Positions 36,445 through 49,464 of a stretch of 64,000 nucleotides of DNA are shown in pieces. Below the pieces are notes generated by a model that was not told the DNA's origin, did no database searches, and worked only from the letters and a program-made list of their open reading frames with translations. This DNA is from Diphasiastrum complanatum (Eukaryota > Streptophyta > Lycopodiopsida > Lycopodiales > Lycopodiaceae): contig CM055107.1 in NCBI GenBank assembly GCA_029204225.1, positions 6,106,873 to 6,170,872 on the forward strand. The letters run 5' to 3'. Within the stretch, counting starts at the first letter, position 1. Every line of letters begins with the position of its first letter. Both the position numbers and the translations under genes were made by a program.

Positions 36445-36604
36445 CCCTCCTTAAATGACAATGCAAGAACTGAAATCTTCACTATGTAACAAAACCAACA
36501 CGTGGTATCAAATTAAAAGCTTTGTATAAAGCTTTAAATCTGACTCTAGGCAACGCCTTAGTGAAGAGGTTCGCAATATTATCCTCTGTAGGACAATATT
36601 CAAG

Positions 36605-39600
36605 TTAAATGTCGCCATCATGAAATCTCTCTCGAACAAAGTGATAATGGATCTCGATGTGCTTCGTCCTCCCATGAAAAACAGGATTCCGTGCAATGGC
36701 AATAGCACTTTGACTATCACTCAAGATAAGAGTGGCTGAGGGCTCGCCAAACTTCATGTCAACAAGTAGTCTTCTCAGCCATAAACACTCTGTTGTGGCT
36801 GAAAATATCGCTCTATATTCTGCCTCACTAGAAGAAGTAGCAACAGTGGGCTGCTTTTTACTATGACCACGAAATTGCAGAATTTCCATAGAAAAAGCAA
36901 TGTCCACTTGTAGAGCGTCTAGTGTCTTGATCTCCACCCCAATCCGAATCACTAAAACCAACCAAACATGCATCATCACAAGCAGGAAAAACCAATCCAT
37001 GACTTCTTGTTCCTTGAAAATATCGAAAGATCCTCTTCAACGCTTTCCAATGTGATGTCATCGGGGCATGAATTGACTCATGAGTGAGACACTATAAGAA
37101 ATGTCCGGTCTTGAATTACATAGGTAAATGAGACAGCCAATAGCTTGACAATATAAAGTAGTGTCAAATGATTCACCATCACCTTGACTACTTAATTTTA
37201 GACCTATCTCCATAGGTGTAGCAACCGGCTTGCAATCTTCCATCTTGAACCGCTTCAAAATCTGCCCAATGTAGCGTTCTTGAGAGATAAAAATTCCAGC
37301 CCCTTCTTGTACAAATTCAAGACCAAGGTAAACATGCAATAGGCCTAAATCTGAGGTTTCAAAAACCATACCAAGATCAAGTATTACGGCATCAATCTGC
37401 TGCTCATTATACTTGATTTTGTATACCCATTTAGAACCAATTGCCTCTTCCCATGAGGAAAATCAACAAGAACCCAAATCTGGTTCTTCATAAGTGAGTC
37501 ATACTCATCTTGCATCGCATCCTCCCAACATTTTACTCCCTTGGCCTGCTCATAGAAAACAGGTTCTTCTGCAACATCTCCATGAGATGTAAGAGCAAAA
37601 TCTGAAAAATCAGCATAGTCCACTGATTTTGTGGAGGCACGTGTTTTTCCATCATAAAAAGAACTTACTTTGTTGTCCCGCAAAGTCGACAACAACCACC
37701 GTGGAACTGTTTTGGGCTGTCCAACAGCCATGTCTCTTCTTACAATTTGTTGTCCAAGATCCTCTGACACCACACTTGGCTGTCCAAGATCTTCCAAAAC
37801 TGGTCCTTGTTGTCCAACAGTTCCTACAGGCTGATTTTGAGCAACAACGGGCAGTTCTTGATGAACATTAGGCTCTAAACTTGATGAGGTGTTGGGCAGG
37901 TCGAAACTGGTTGATTGTTGCCCCTTATCTCCTGCAATAGAAGATGGTACCAAATCTAGAAAAACTTCAACATTCACACTATGTGGGCTGTCCCCCTTCA
38001 AGATATGAGTTGGGGCCACATCCAATGAATTCTTTTCATCAAAATACACATCACGACTAACAATAATCTTGTTGGTGCTCAAATTGAACAACCTATAGCC
38101 TTTGCTTTCACTACTATAGCCAACAAAAATGCATTTAACTCCTTTATCCTCAAGCTTTGTACGAAGTTTATTTGGAACAGAAGCATAAGCCGTACAACCA
38201 AAAATGCAAAAGTGAGAGATTGTAGGCTTTTTTTCATACCAAACTTCATAAAGAGTTAATACATTCAATGCTTTGGTAGGACAATGATTGCTTATGTATG
38301 CTGCTGTTATAACCGCTTCAGCCCAAAACTTGTGAGACAGCCCCTTTGCTTTGAGCATGCAACAGGCCATCTCCATTAAGTGTGCGATTCTTTCGCTCGG
38401 CAACACCATTTTGTTGAGGCGTATAGGGAGTTGTCATTTGATGTAGAATTCCCTTTTCTCGAAGAAATGCACCGAACGTATTCTTAATGGATTCCCCTCC
38501 TCGATCGATGCACAGGGTCTTCAAAGAATGCCCAAACTGATTTTTCACCATTGCTAGAAAATTTTGGAAACGTTGAAAAACTTCCGATTTAGCCTTCATA
38601 GGATAGATCCATGTAAAACGGGAAAAGTCATCAATAGAAGTCACAAAATAGATGCACTTTCCAATGGATTCAGTCCTCATTGGACCACAACCATCACTAC
38701 GAACCAAATCAAATTTATCAAGAACCCTCATAGTTCCATCAATTGGAAAAGGTTTCCTTTGAAACTTTCCAAGTATTCACCCCTCGCATACATGCTCTTC
38801 CGACTGCTCAATAGTAGGAATGTCGTCTACCATATTAGATGTCTTCATCTTCTTCAAACTTGCAAAGTTGAGATGCCCAAACCTTGCGTGCAACAATTCA
38901 ACCAACTCCAATGATTGTGAAGACATGTAGAGGGAATTTGTCGCTCATAGGTATCCATAATGAATAAGCCAGCATGCATCGTTCCCAAAACAATAATCAA
39001 GAGTGATCTTTTAGGATCCTTGACAAGACACTTATCTTCTTTGAAGTCCACAACTAGTCCTTGCTTCAACATAGTTGAAATCGAAAGAAGATTCTTCTTG
39101 ATTCCCAGAACATAAAGCACATTCTTAATGTACTTTTCTTCACCATTAGGCAGAATGATGGCTACAATTCCAATTCCATGAATAGAATAAGACGCATCAT
39201 CTGCACATTGTACCTTACTTCCATTTTGCACTTTCACTAATTTAGTGAATGCTTCTTTGCGAGAAGTCATATGATGAGTAGCACCACTATCAATCACCCA
39301 TTCAATGGACTGAAAATCAGCAACTTGCAAAACAGAATCTGAATTTCTCATAGATGTAGTAGTACTAGTAGAAGCAATATTAGATACAAAAGCATAGTCT
39401 TGGTTGAAGAGATCACCACTAGCTTCAAGATCTTGCTCCAAAGTAGCAAGTGAAGCACTAGTATCAGTTCCTATACTCTCCTCTTTCATAAGCTTCTTCT
39501 TACAATCCTTGATGAAGTGCCCATACCTTTTGCAATAATGGCACTTCCCTTTCTTCTTTTGAGTCTGGACATCTTGACCTCCAACGGGCTTTTGCTCATC

Positions 39601-40332
39601 CTTGGAAGGAGGCTTCCCCTTTTCTTTTGACTTGCCTTTGCCCTTGCCTTTCGTGAAGAAAGCTTGATCTGGTTGAGTGTCACCCGCAAAGTTTTGCCTT
39701 GTTTGCTTCTCTTGAAGAAGTAGCCCAACAAGTTCATCAAAGGAGAGTAGTTGTCCCCTAAGAGAGATACTCAAAGATGAAACAAATGGAAGATAAGATG
39801 AAGGTAATGAGTTGAGAGTAATGGAAACAAATTGAGCATCCTCAATTATCTCATCAATATTGAGAAGCTCCTCACGAAGATCTTTGATCTTCGTCAAGTG
39901 ATTGGTCACTTGATCCCCTTCTTGCATCTTCAACAAGGAAAGCTGATCTCTAAGATACAGCACTCTTGCTAGATTTTTGACTCTATACATAGTATAAAGT
40001 ATATCCCACGCACTTTTAGATGTCTTACAAGACCTAATATGAGGTAAGATAGATCTTTTCATAGCAAGAGCAACCATAGAATGTGCTTGTGCATCTCTTC
40101 TATCCCACTTCTTTTGTTCTTCCGAAGATGTAGAAGATGATGTTGTTGATGATGATCCACGAGGTGTAGGAGGTGCCAAAGACGGAGGCCTTTCCTCATT
40201 ACCATTGACCAAATCCCACAGCCATTTCGCTATGACAAGATTCTTCATCATGTAACTCCACAAGGAGTAGTTTGTGCCATCCAACCGATCTTCACTAAAC
40301 ATAGAACCGATAGCTTCCAATTCTTTAGCCAT
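36605..40332 (-). pseudogene. Copia F gag-pol, RT core deleted
   Basis: Minus strand from MAKELEAIGSMFSEDRLDGT (ATG at 40332; an in-frame ATG at 40386 is also possible). Gag with a knuckle CHYCKRYGHFIKDC near 39540; protease EWVIDSGATHHMTS near 39290; frame shift near 38950; integrase RSDGCGPMR (38700), CIDRGGES (38510, Asn changed) and NGVAERKNRT (38400); RT N-terminus to about 37400. The sequence then jumps to late RT (SDLGLLHVYLGLEF, 37350), losing the catalytic palm with YVDD. RNase H is FSDSDWGGDQDTRRSTSG (36945) and SEAEYRAIFSATTECLW (36800), ending FHDGDI at 36605. It cannot reverse-transcribe itself. Confidence 0.92.
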
Positions 40333-40854
40333 TACCTCCAACAGAATTTCAGCTTGTAATAGATAGGAAAAAGAGCCTTTCCACAACCAAATCTACTTAA
40401 AAATTTGCAGCAAACAAAGAGCTGAAAGTAGGAGCACAAGATGTCTTTCAATCTGCAACTAAAGTGCCCATGGATAGATGGTTGTCTTTCTGCACAAAAA
40501 AACCAGCCTCTTGAAAATTAGGTTAGCTTCGATTGAAGCCTACACCAAAACCCAATTAGGAAGCCAAATAGTGTGATCAACACACACTCCAATAGGGTTG
40601 TTGAAGGCGCCCTACTACTTGCTGAGAATCTGCAAATTTCCAGCCACAAGTTGACCTAACCCTGAATAGGGTTTGCTGAATTTTGGGCACCCTCCTACAC
40701 AAATGCAAACCTGAAAACAAAAACATCAAGATAAGGAGACACCACAACCAAAAATCAGTAGCAGATTTTTGGGCCCCCTCCTCCAAACAAAACTTGCTGA
40801 AAACTGGTTGCATAAAAATCAGATTTGGATTCTGATTTTTCTGCAGATCCGGTA

Positions 40855-40866
40855 GCTCTGATACCA
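40855..40866 (-). other. Primer-binding site of copia F
   Basis: Minus strand TGGTATCAGAGC adjoining the LTR end TTTCCTACA. Confidence 0.94.
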
Positions 40867-40953
40867 TGTAGGAAAGCAAGAGTCAAGTCACCAAGATCTA
40901 GTTATCAATCAATCTCCACAGAAACCAAGAGAGAAGAGGTTGGGTGCCCAACT

Positions 40954-41045
<92 letters not shown>

Positions 41046-41385
41046 AACAACAAGAGCAATGGAGAGCAATACTTAGCCAAACTGTCAAAATGGAATACAC
41101 AATGAGCATCTTAGTACTCTACCTAGATGTGGCCAAATGCCACCAAACCCTAAGGTTAACCACTTACTAAATGTAGGGCACCCCCAAAAGTCAAGATAGG
41201 GCTTCTAAACAAAATTAGACCCCTAAGGACCCACGAGTCAGTACATGACCAAAATTGGGTCCAACTGAACTTAAGACAAACTTAAGATGACCTAAATAAC
41301 TAAATACCCATGGTTACACAAATCTTGACCTTTTGGGTCAAAGAAACCTATGGATTAACTTTAACATAGTCATTTATTTCTAACA
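40867..41385 (-). repeat. 5' LTR of copia F with internal (AG)n
   Basis: Near-identical to the 3' LTR outside the (AG)n run, which is about 88 bases here (40956-41043). Confidence 0.94.
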
Positions 41386-43751
41386 GTACATAGGCCTCTA
41401 CCTGACTTTTCATCTTAGGCCACCAAAATTGCCTTCGAACTAAGTCAAGTGTTCTTTGTATACCCGGATGTCCTGCACATAGACTATCATGACACTCATG
41501 CAAGATTTGGGCCCTTACAGTGTCATTCTCCAGTACTTTATGAAACAAAATCATGTTTCGAATCAGAAAATCCGTTTCAGTCTTTCTCTGATTCGAGGAA
41601 TCTTGCAAACCTGAATCGACCCCCGAAAGTACTTGTTGCCAATACTTTCCAAAATAGAGATCGGGATTCATATAGTCCTTGAAGAGACTGAAACAACCTC
41701 GGTTCTATAACAGTAAAGCACGATTGATTCATAACTGGTAACCGACTCAAAGCATCCGCTAGAGTATTTTGACTTCCTTTACAATAACGTATAGAAAAGT
41801 CAAAGATTTGCATCAGCTCAGCCCATCTAGTTTGCCTCCCTTTAAATCTGTAGCATTACAGACATATCGAAGAGTCTGATGATCCATCAAAATTTCAAAT
41901 CTGGCTCCATACAAATAATGTCCACAAATTTTCAAGGAATGAACAATTGCAAATAGTTCCTTCTCATGGGTACAATACCTAGACAGAGCAGGATTGAGTT
42001 TCTTGTTTTCATAAGCCATAGGATGTCCATCTTGCATCAAAACAGTTCCAATAGCATAATCAATGGCATCGGACCTAACCACAAAAGCCTTATTAGGATC
42101 GCCAATGATTAGTATTGGTGCCGAAGTGACACTTTTCTTAAGCAACTCAAAACAATTATTCATATCCTCCGTCCACACCACTAGTGGACACTTAGCCCTC
42201 TGGCTTAGCTTCTTATAGCCTTTCAAGGCTTGGGTAAGGGGAAATGCCAATTGAGCAAATTGGAGAATATGCCAACGGAAAAATCTTACAAACCCCAAGA
42301 AAGACTTGATTTTCCGAACTGTGGTGAGAATAGGCCAATCAATAACCCTCTGGATACGATCGGCCTCAATCTCCACCCCCCGTTTGAAAATCTTATGCCC
42401 CAATTAGGACAATTCCTTAGCAAAAAAGTCACACTTAGACTCCTTGAAAAAGAGCTTTTCCCTTCTTAGGATGTCCAAGACAATCCTTAGATGCTCTTTA
42501 TGTTCCGCCAAAGTCTTACTGAACACTAGGATATCATCTAAGAATACAACTATGAATCTTCCCAAATATGGCTTGAACAAATCATTCATCATCTGTTGGA
42601 AAGTTGTCGATGCATTGGTCACAAACCAAAAGGCAACATCAAAAATTCGTAGTGACCAAAGCGAGTTCGAAACTCGATTTTTGATATATCTTCTGACTTA
42701 ATGCGTATCTGATGGTAGCCTGATCTTAGATCTATCTTGGTAAAGTACCCATCACTACCAAGATAGTCCATTAGATCATCCATCCGCGGTAGTGGATATC
42801 TATTCTGAATGGTGTTCAATTTCTTATAGTCGATGCAAAACCTGTCCCATCCTTTTTGGCAATCAGAACCACTGGTGATGCCCAAGGAGACTTACTAGGT
42901 TGTACCCACCCCTTTTTTAGGTAATCATGTAAATGCCTACTTACCTCAGCCTCTTCCGATGCACTCATCCTATAAGGAAGATGTGTGATTGGAATTGCTC
43001 CAGGTATTAGGTCAATTTTATGATCAACTGTCCCTTCTGGTGATAAACCTACAAGAAGGTCCAAAACAACATCATTGAATTCCTGCCTAAGTTCATTATA
43101 GGCTTCAAATTCTGTAGTGTTCTCACTGGGTATATTCACGGCATTTATGTTAAGTTCTTCATCATTGCAACAAATGACATCATTCTGAAAACATAAATAG
43201 ACTTTAAAATCAAAAATTTTCATTATAGAATTAAGTTCCTGGTTAGAATAAGAATTAACATTTTTAGTGTCAACACTTAAACTAGCCTTGATCTTAATCA
43301 AAGAATTCTCATGCATAAAAGATACAAATTTTTCAACAAAATCAATTCTCAATGACTTGTTCTTATCAAAATGCCATTGTTGCCTGAGAACAATATCTAC
43401 ATTAACTAATGCAACAACAATGAATTCTAGTTTTTTAGAATAATCCTGAATGTGCAATTCTACATCAGGAACAACAAAATCCATCAAATTGGAATCACTC
43501 CCCGATGCCATTGTCAAACGGTATTTTTTCTCACTTTTTATGGTAGGAAGGTTTAGTGTCTGCACCAAATTTACATTAATAAAGTTATGAGTGAATCTCG
43601 TATCAAAAAGAACATTAACAACTTGATCATTAACTTTACCTTTAATGCAAATAAGGTCATTAGGACCATAAACTAAAGAACTAAGGAAACAAACATCCAT
43701 CTCATTACTTCGAGATAGATTACCGAGGTTGAAGCTTGTTTTTTGACGCAA
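41386..43751 (-). pseudogene. Gypsy G protease, reverse transcriptase, RNase H and integrase zinc finger
   Basis: Minus strand. Protease VNVLFDTRFTHNFIN near 43605, where the usual Asp-Thr/Ser-Gly is [18 protein letters not shown] (42870), [23 protein letters not shown] (42730), MLPFGL with a frame break near 42620, then FIVVFLDDILVFSK (42550) holding both catalytic Asp. RNase H: FVVRSDAIDYAIGTVLMQDG (42080) and THEKELFAIVHSLK (41970). The integrase finger has HECHDSLCAGHPG and RRQFWWPKMKSQVEAYV, ending at the F insertion. Frame breaks near 42830, 42620, 42400, 41830 and 41590. Confidence 0.92.
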
Positions 43752-44536
43752 TCACATGCAAGGTGACCCTCGCCACTGGAATTGGGATGTGTTTCACTAA
43801 TAGCTTCCCTATCCTTCCTCTTAAATTGAAAACTTTTTTTCTGCTCATTAGGCTGTTGACCCCTAGGTGGCCTAGGTGTGTCATCAAAGTATTTTGCAGC
43901 CCTAATAGCATCTTCTAGGGTTTTTGGATGGCTCCTATGAACATCCACTTGATAATCTTTTGGTAACCCATCAATGAACATTAACATTTGTACTTTAGGC
44001 GGAATGTCACTATAAAGTGGATTCAGGTATTCATGAAAATCTTGAATAAATTGTTCCAAACCTTTATTCATGGTTAGATGACTCAACTTTTGGAAGTGTT
44101 CATAGTCATCTAAAAGTGGTAGAAAATAACTCCTAAAAAGCTTGCAAAAATCATCCCATGTACAAGGTTGATTGCCCTTTGCAACTAAGTCATCCCACCA
44201 AACTAAGGCTCTTCTTTCAAGAAACATGGTGACAGTGGATAACTTTTTAAATTCAGGGAATTGGTTCATGGCAAAGTATTTGTTCCAAACATTTAGCCAA
44301 GAACTTACCACTTGTAAGTTCCTATCTTTCTTCTCCTACTTAAACATTTTTATGGGAGGTGGAACTACATGCTTCTTCTGATTGGCTAACCTAGACTCTA
44401 AGTCTTGGTTTTTTTTATTAGTTTCAAGAAGCTGTTTATTAGTGGCTTGAATTTGTTGGTATAAAAGTTCAAGAGCTTGTGCCACATTGGATGGGTTTGA
44501 TAGATCAAATGTTGAGTTTTCATTGGTTTGATCCAT
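43700..44536 (-). pseudogene. Gypsy G gag
   Basis: Minus strand from MDQTNENSTFDLSNPSN (44536), with a glutamine/asparagine-rich coiled segment, one in-frame TAG near 44336, then the retrotransposon gag domain (ALVWWDDLVAKGNQPCTWDD, LEQFIQDFHEYLNPLYSDIP). The C-terminal knuckle is degenerate: only the GHLACDC half of a CCHC is visible near 43760. Pol begins in another frame overlapping by about 50-80 bases. Confidence 0.9.
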
Positions 44537-44581
44537 TGGAGTTGCTTGTGTGTTTTCCTATTATGCAAATACAACAACAAG

Positions 44582-45570
44582 TGCTCAAATTAGAATGATA
44601 GGAATGCTTCAATTCTTACATCCAATGCAAATAAAAAGTATTTACTTCTACTCATTCAATCTTATTGCTTGTAAGCTCAATCCAAGCCTACTATTTGCAA
44701 GCTCAATCCAAGCTTAAGAGAAAAACAACAACAAGCTACATTTGCCTTAATCCAAAGAAAAAATGAAAACCAAATCTTTATGTAAACTTCAATTAACTAT
44801 CCAAGCTAATGTTTACATAAAGTTCCCATTCCAATTCCATTTTCATTTGTCATTTAAAAGAAACCAAAATTTTCACATTTCTCACTATTCTAGATCTCCA
44901 AATCCATGAAATTAGTGTCTAGAAATGGAAAACTAATGAAGCTCTATGAAAACTTTAATTTTTAGATCTGTTTTTCAGATTTATAGATCTGAAAATCAGA
45001 ACTTCAAAATGACAAAAAATAGAATTTCAAAACTTGTTTTATACACAAAGTTACACTACCATTCCCTTCCTACATTGCCATTTTCATGAAACTAGGAGAT
45101 AGGTGTAACTAATGAAGTTTGGATGAAAATTTCACTTTTCATATCTGATTTTCAAATTTACAGGTCTGAAAAACAGAACTTCAAAATGAAAATCAAAACT
45201 TCAAACACTTCATTTATGCAAAAAAAAAACACTAGTTTTGATCAAAACACATAGCTAGAATCAATCTTTTTGCAAAAGTAAAGATTGTGTATGTAGAGGA
45301 AGACTTCCTCTAACCATCCCACGAATCCTTTTTCAGATCTTTTAAAATCCCAAAGCCTACTTTAAAACTTCTCTAACATGATAATAAATCAGCCCTTAAA
45401 CAATTCTATAAGCATCACTACTCTCTTCCAATGAGAACTAGATTCATTGGGTACTTCAACTACAAGCTTCCTACAACTAGAAAAGCCAATAATCTTTCAA
45501 AAAAAAAAAAATTAGTTGGTGATCCTAATAGAACTTGAAGAAGGTTAGAAAGGTTACCATCCTTTGTCTA
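44582..45570 (-). other. Leader of gypsy G
   Basis: About 990 bases between the gag start region and the primer site. AT-rich, with two related segments (near 44870-45010 and 45040-45190) sharing phrases such as CAGAACTTCAAAATGA and TTTTCAGATTTATAGATCTGA. No coding frame. Confidence 0.55.
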
Positions 45571-45582
45571 GCTTTGATACCA
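45571..45582 (-). other. Primer-binding site of gypsy G (variant)
   Basis: Minus strand TGGTATCAAAGC, one base off the tRNA-Met complement used by the copia elements here. The LTR side ends AAAAG, not CA, so the exact LTR end is uncertain. Confidence 0.72.
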
Positions 45583-46678
45583 CTTTTACAAGTATAGGTG
45601 AGGAAGTCCTCCAAATCCAAGGTAGAGCCTCCAAATGTCCTCCAAGCAACCTGCAAGCTCCAAGATGTTCCCCAACTCCAAGCTAGGATGCCACCTGCAA
45701 GTAAGGATCTGCAAGCCTCCAAGGATTTCTCCTCCACCTGTGTCCCTACTCTTAAACACAAAGATAGATAATAAGCCGGCCTCAAGTATTCACCACCCAA
45801 CTATAGCTAGATCCAAGCTCCAAGCAAGACCTATCTAGCACCCCCTTGCTAACCATAAACAAATCACAAGCATATCACAACAAACTATAGCATACTCAAG
45901 ATCCAAACCCTACTTATGTCCCATACCATAAGCAAGATCCAAACCCTAAGCATACTACACACAAGAAAGTACTCTACACACTAGTAGCAACACTAAAGCA
46001 TAAGCAAAGCAAGCAAGAGAGATCTCTCCTCCCCACAATGGGCACACTACTAGCCTCATATAGATGGCCCATGTACCCCTCCAATGCACTGTGGAGTTCC
46101 ATGCCCATCCAATGAGAGAGAGAGAAGCCTAGGGGAGTTAAAGAACCTCCAAGAATCTCCATAGGCTTATGGAAAGTCAAGAGACTCCTTCCATAACCTA
46201 TGACTCTTTGAATGCCTTTCTTGTGGGAGTTGGGAACTCATTGGACCCATTGGAAGTGCGCCCTCCTACTAGGTCCCAATGCCCAAGTTGTGCATGCATA
46301 CTTTGGTTCTAGACCATTAAAGTGATATGGTTCAAGGTTGAGGCCCAAGGTTTAGAAAAATAGTCATCCAATGACTTTATAATACCTCTCTTGGTTCCAT
46401 ACCTCCATCCAAGGCATAGACACCTACCTTCCCTTAACCAGGGACACTAGTGCCTTAATCTAAGGCACATATCCTTAATTATAAGGGTACCCCTTATCCA
46501 AGGGTCACGTGACTCCATACCTCCGACCAAGGTATAGTCACTTGTCTGCCCTTATCCAAAGGCTCATACCCTTAATCCTAAGGGTAATCCTTATCCAAAG
46601 GTAACTTGCCATTTAGCCCCCAACACTAAATGGACCAATAGGGGTCTGAAATATTGCTAGTTACATAGGTATGTAACA
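45583..46678 (-). mobile_element. 5' LTR of gypsy G, about 1.1 kb
   Basis: Starts TGTTACATACCTATGTAAC at 46678 on the minus strand. The first 418 bases match the truncated 3' LTR at 34331-34748, and bases 46197 down to about 45680 match the pieces at 12931-13342 and 25600-25717. Bases 46198-46260 occur in neither partial copy. Confidence 0.88.
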
Positions 46679-46682
46679 CTTT

Positions 46683-48505
46683 ATGACCATGGTCAGAAAT
46701 TTTCAAGATATTGATTCTTGGTACCTGGACTCTGGAGCAACTCAACACATGATCCATCATCGAGATTGGCTCCAAAACTACAAGCCTTTCATCCATTCTA
46801 GAGTTGTGCAACTTGGAGACAACTCAACACATTCCACTGAAGGTGAAGAGACAATAAGGGTCCAATTTCAAAGAGGTGTTGTTAAGTTGTTGTCCAATGT
46901 CCTGTATATTCCGAACCTTACAAAGAATTTATTTTTTATAAGCAAATTCTAGTCATAGGGTCGAGTTCGATACAGAGGGCTACACTATCCTTGGCAAGTC
47001 TAGGAAAGTCCTAGCTTATAGTAGAAGATGTGGCTACCTTTACAAATTAAGTCACTGTTATTCTACTAGTAGTCAAGCTCTTATTTTTACTTTTGAATCA
47101 AATCACTTGTTGTGGCATTTCAGACTAAGCCACTTAAACTTTAAGAGTATTCAAATGTCAAGTTAGAACATAGTACAAGATCTCCCTTCTATTAGCAAAT
47201 CCGATTCTCCATGTGAAAGTTGTATTATCAGCAGACATGCTAGAAGTCCATTTACTTCAGATTATGTTCATACTTCTAGAGATTTGTTAGATCTTGTACA
47301 CAGTGACCTTTGTGGCCCAATGCAAACTTCTTCCACAGAGACAGTGTTTTATTTTCTGACTTTTATTGATGATTTTTCAAGGAGAACTACTACTTACTTT
47401 TTGAAGAATAAATCCGATACTTTTAGATTCTTCAAGCAGTTCAAGGCATCTGCAAAAAATCAGTCCCAGAGAACAATCAAAGCAATACGTTCTGATGAGG
47501 GGGGGGAATACATCTCCACCGAGTTCAAGGAATTGCCTCTAAAATACATCAACTATTCACCACTAGCTACTCTCCTCAGTCCAATGGAGTAGCAAAATGG
47601 AAGAATCAGACACTTATTGAAAGCCAAAAGCATGATGGCCATGCTTCTCTTCCAAAGAGATTTTGGACAGAAGCTGCCACTACAGCTGCCTACCTACAAA
47701 ACAAATCCATCACCAAAGTCCTGAATGGCAAGACACCTCATGAGGTGTGGACTGGATCAAAGCCATCACTCAAACATCTTCGAGTGTTTGGATGCATTGC
47801 CTATGCTCAAATCCCTGAACATCTGAGAAAGAAATTGGATGAAAAAAGCAGAAAATTGATTTTCATTGGCTACTCCCCATATCACAAGGCATACAAGCTC
47901 TACAACTTGTGAAATCAGAAGAACTTCATGAGCAGAAATGTCATATTCATGGAAGACCAACTTTTTGACCATTAAGAAAAAAGCTCTAGAAAAATCTGAC
48001 CCAAGAATCAAAAATTCAAAATCCGATCCAAGGTCGAATAGCAAAAAATTGATACTAACTCGGACAATGAGTCAAAACCTCAACAATAGCACCAAAGGGT
48101 CAAAATTTAACCCAAAAGATCAAATGGGCCCAAACAGCCTCCATCGTGATTCATGGATGATCCGGCCTGTAATTTTGTGAAGGAACCAAACACAGTTCAT
48201 GAGGCAATGTCAATACTTAATGTTGACCAGTGGAAAGTAGCCATGAATGCAAAATTCGATTCCTTCAGCCCTGTGGTAAAGCATGCTTCAATTCGTTTAC
48301 TTCTTTCCTATGCAGCTGCAGTCGACCTTGAAGTTCACTAAATGGATGTCCAAATTGCATTCCTCAATGGCACCATTGAAGAGGAGATCTACGTGTTCCA
48401 ACCTGAAGGATATGAGCTAAAGGGTATGGAGCACCTAGTGTGTAAAATTCACAAAGCTCTGTATGGTCTGAGACAGTCTCCAAGAGCTTGGTTTCAGAAA
48501 ATAAA
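46683..48505 (+). pseudogene. Copia element K: protease, integrase and partial reverse transcriptase
   Basis: Plus strand. Protease SWYLDSGATQHMIHH (46715-46760); decayed pre-integrase near 47110; integrase HSDLCGPMQTSS (47300), FLTFIDDFSRRTTTYFL, IRSDEGGEYIS (47490) and NGVAKWKN (47590), where the catalytic Glu is Lys. Integrase C-terminal region KTPHEVWTGSKPSLKHLRVF (47740) and FIGYSPYHKAYKL. After a decayed linker the RT runs EAMSILNVDQWKVAMNA, joined directly to FSPVVKHASIRLLLSYA with about 45 residues lost, then MDVQIAFLNGTIEEEIYVFQ and KALYGLRQSPRAWF, ending at about 48505. The gag is absent here; the candidate is the inverted scrap at 25718-26250. Confidence 0.88.
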
Positions 48506-49020
48506 TCATTGCTAAGATACAATCAAGTGATGAACGTTATGTTACCATCCATCCGTAGAGGTACTGCCATCTCTCTCCCATGCACTAGAGCTATAGACCA
48601 CCTCAAGCAAGCTCGGATCTGTGATAAGCCCTGGTGTCCCATACCAGCATACCTTACCCTCGACCCTTGCCTACCTACATCCTGAGGCCTAGATAGTTGT
48701 CTTGAACTGACCACCAGTGGAAGATCTCTTCATTCTCCAAGAGAGAATGAATGTCAAGCTCATGGATATCCACCTCTATATACCTTGTCCAAGTGGAGTC
48801 ATCTTTGTCCATAGGAGTCATGCATGACCTTCGAGAAGCGTCAGTTGTGCACATTGATGCAGATCCATAACAAAAGGTCACCCCATGTCAATAGGGCATT
48901 GACACATGGCACCAAAAGACCTATAACTCCAGACCAACGTTTCGTCCCATAAAAGAGACCGTCACCTCAGTTAACCTGTTACGTGCCCTTATGGATACAT
49001 AATATAAACCCTTGATGATC
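48506..49020. other. Unassigned stretch downstream of K
   Basis: Non-coding in appearance. It contains CTCTCTCCCATGCACTAGAG and CATACCAGCATACC-type phrases of no family I recognise. It may be part of an LTR inserted into K. Confidence 0.3.
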
Positions 49021-49029
49021 TCCATCCTT

Positions 49030-49460
49030 TTCTTGCTCCTTTTTTAAAGCTCCTATGTTGCTCTCTGCTTTGCCTTTGCGCTTGAAAAATAAGGCTTGTT
49101 CATCACCATCCTTAATTAGAGCCTCTCCACCCTTGCTTTGATGTAAGCCATCCTACTCTCCATAGCCATCAACACACTTTGAAGTTTTTCAAGTGTAGCA
49201 ATTTTTCCATTATGGCATAGATTTGGACAAGGTTAGCAAAATTTCTAATTAAGCCAATGAAAACAACTTGCACAAGCTCACTCTCCTTGATAAATCACCA
49301 ATGTAGGCAAGCTCCTTGTCCAAATCTTTCACTCTCAAAATCAATTGGTGTCCACTCTCATTCTTCCCTTTGAAGCATTAAAGAACTTGATTCTTAAGGG
49401 AAAGAAATCTTGATGTCTTCTTGTAATCATAGATGTTTTGGAGTCTCCCAAATCTTGTGA
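49030..49460 (-). pseudogene. Copia gag scrap of the D/E type
   Basis: Minus strand fragments RLQNIYDYKKTSRFLSLKNQ (about 49440), LILRVKDLDKELAYIGD (49345-49295) and DGDEQALFFKRKGKAES (49110-49060) follow the order of the E gag (LKNQIYRSYQ, RVKELNKELAFIGD, DDQALFTKGKGK). Several stops and shifts. No LTR seen beside it. Confidence 0.8.
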
Positions 49461-49464
49461 GAAA

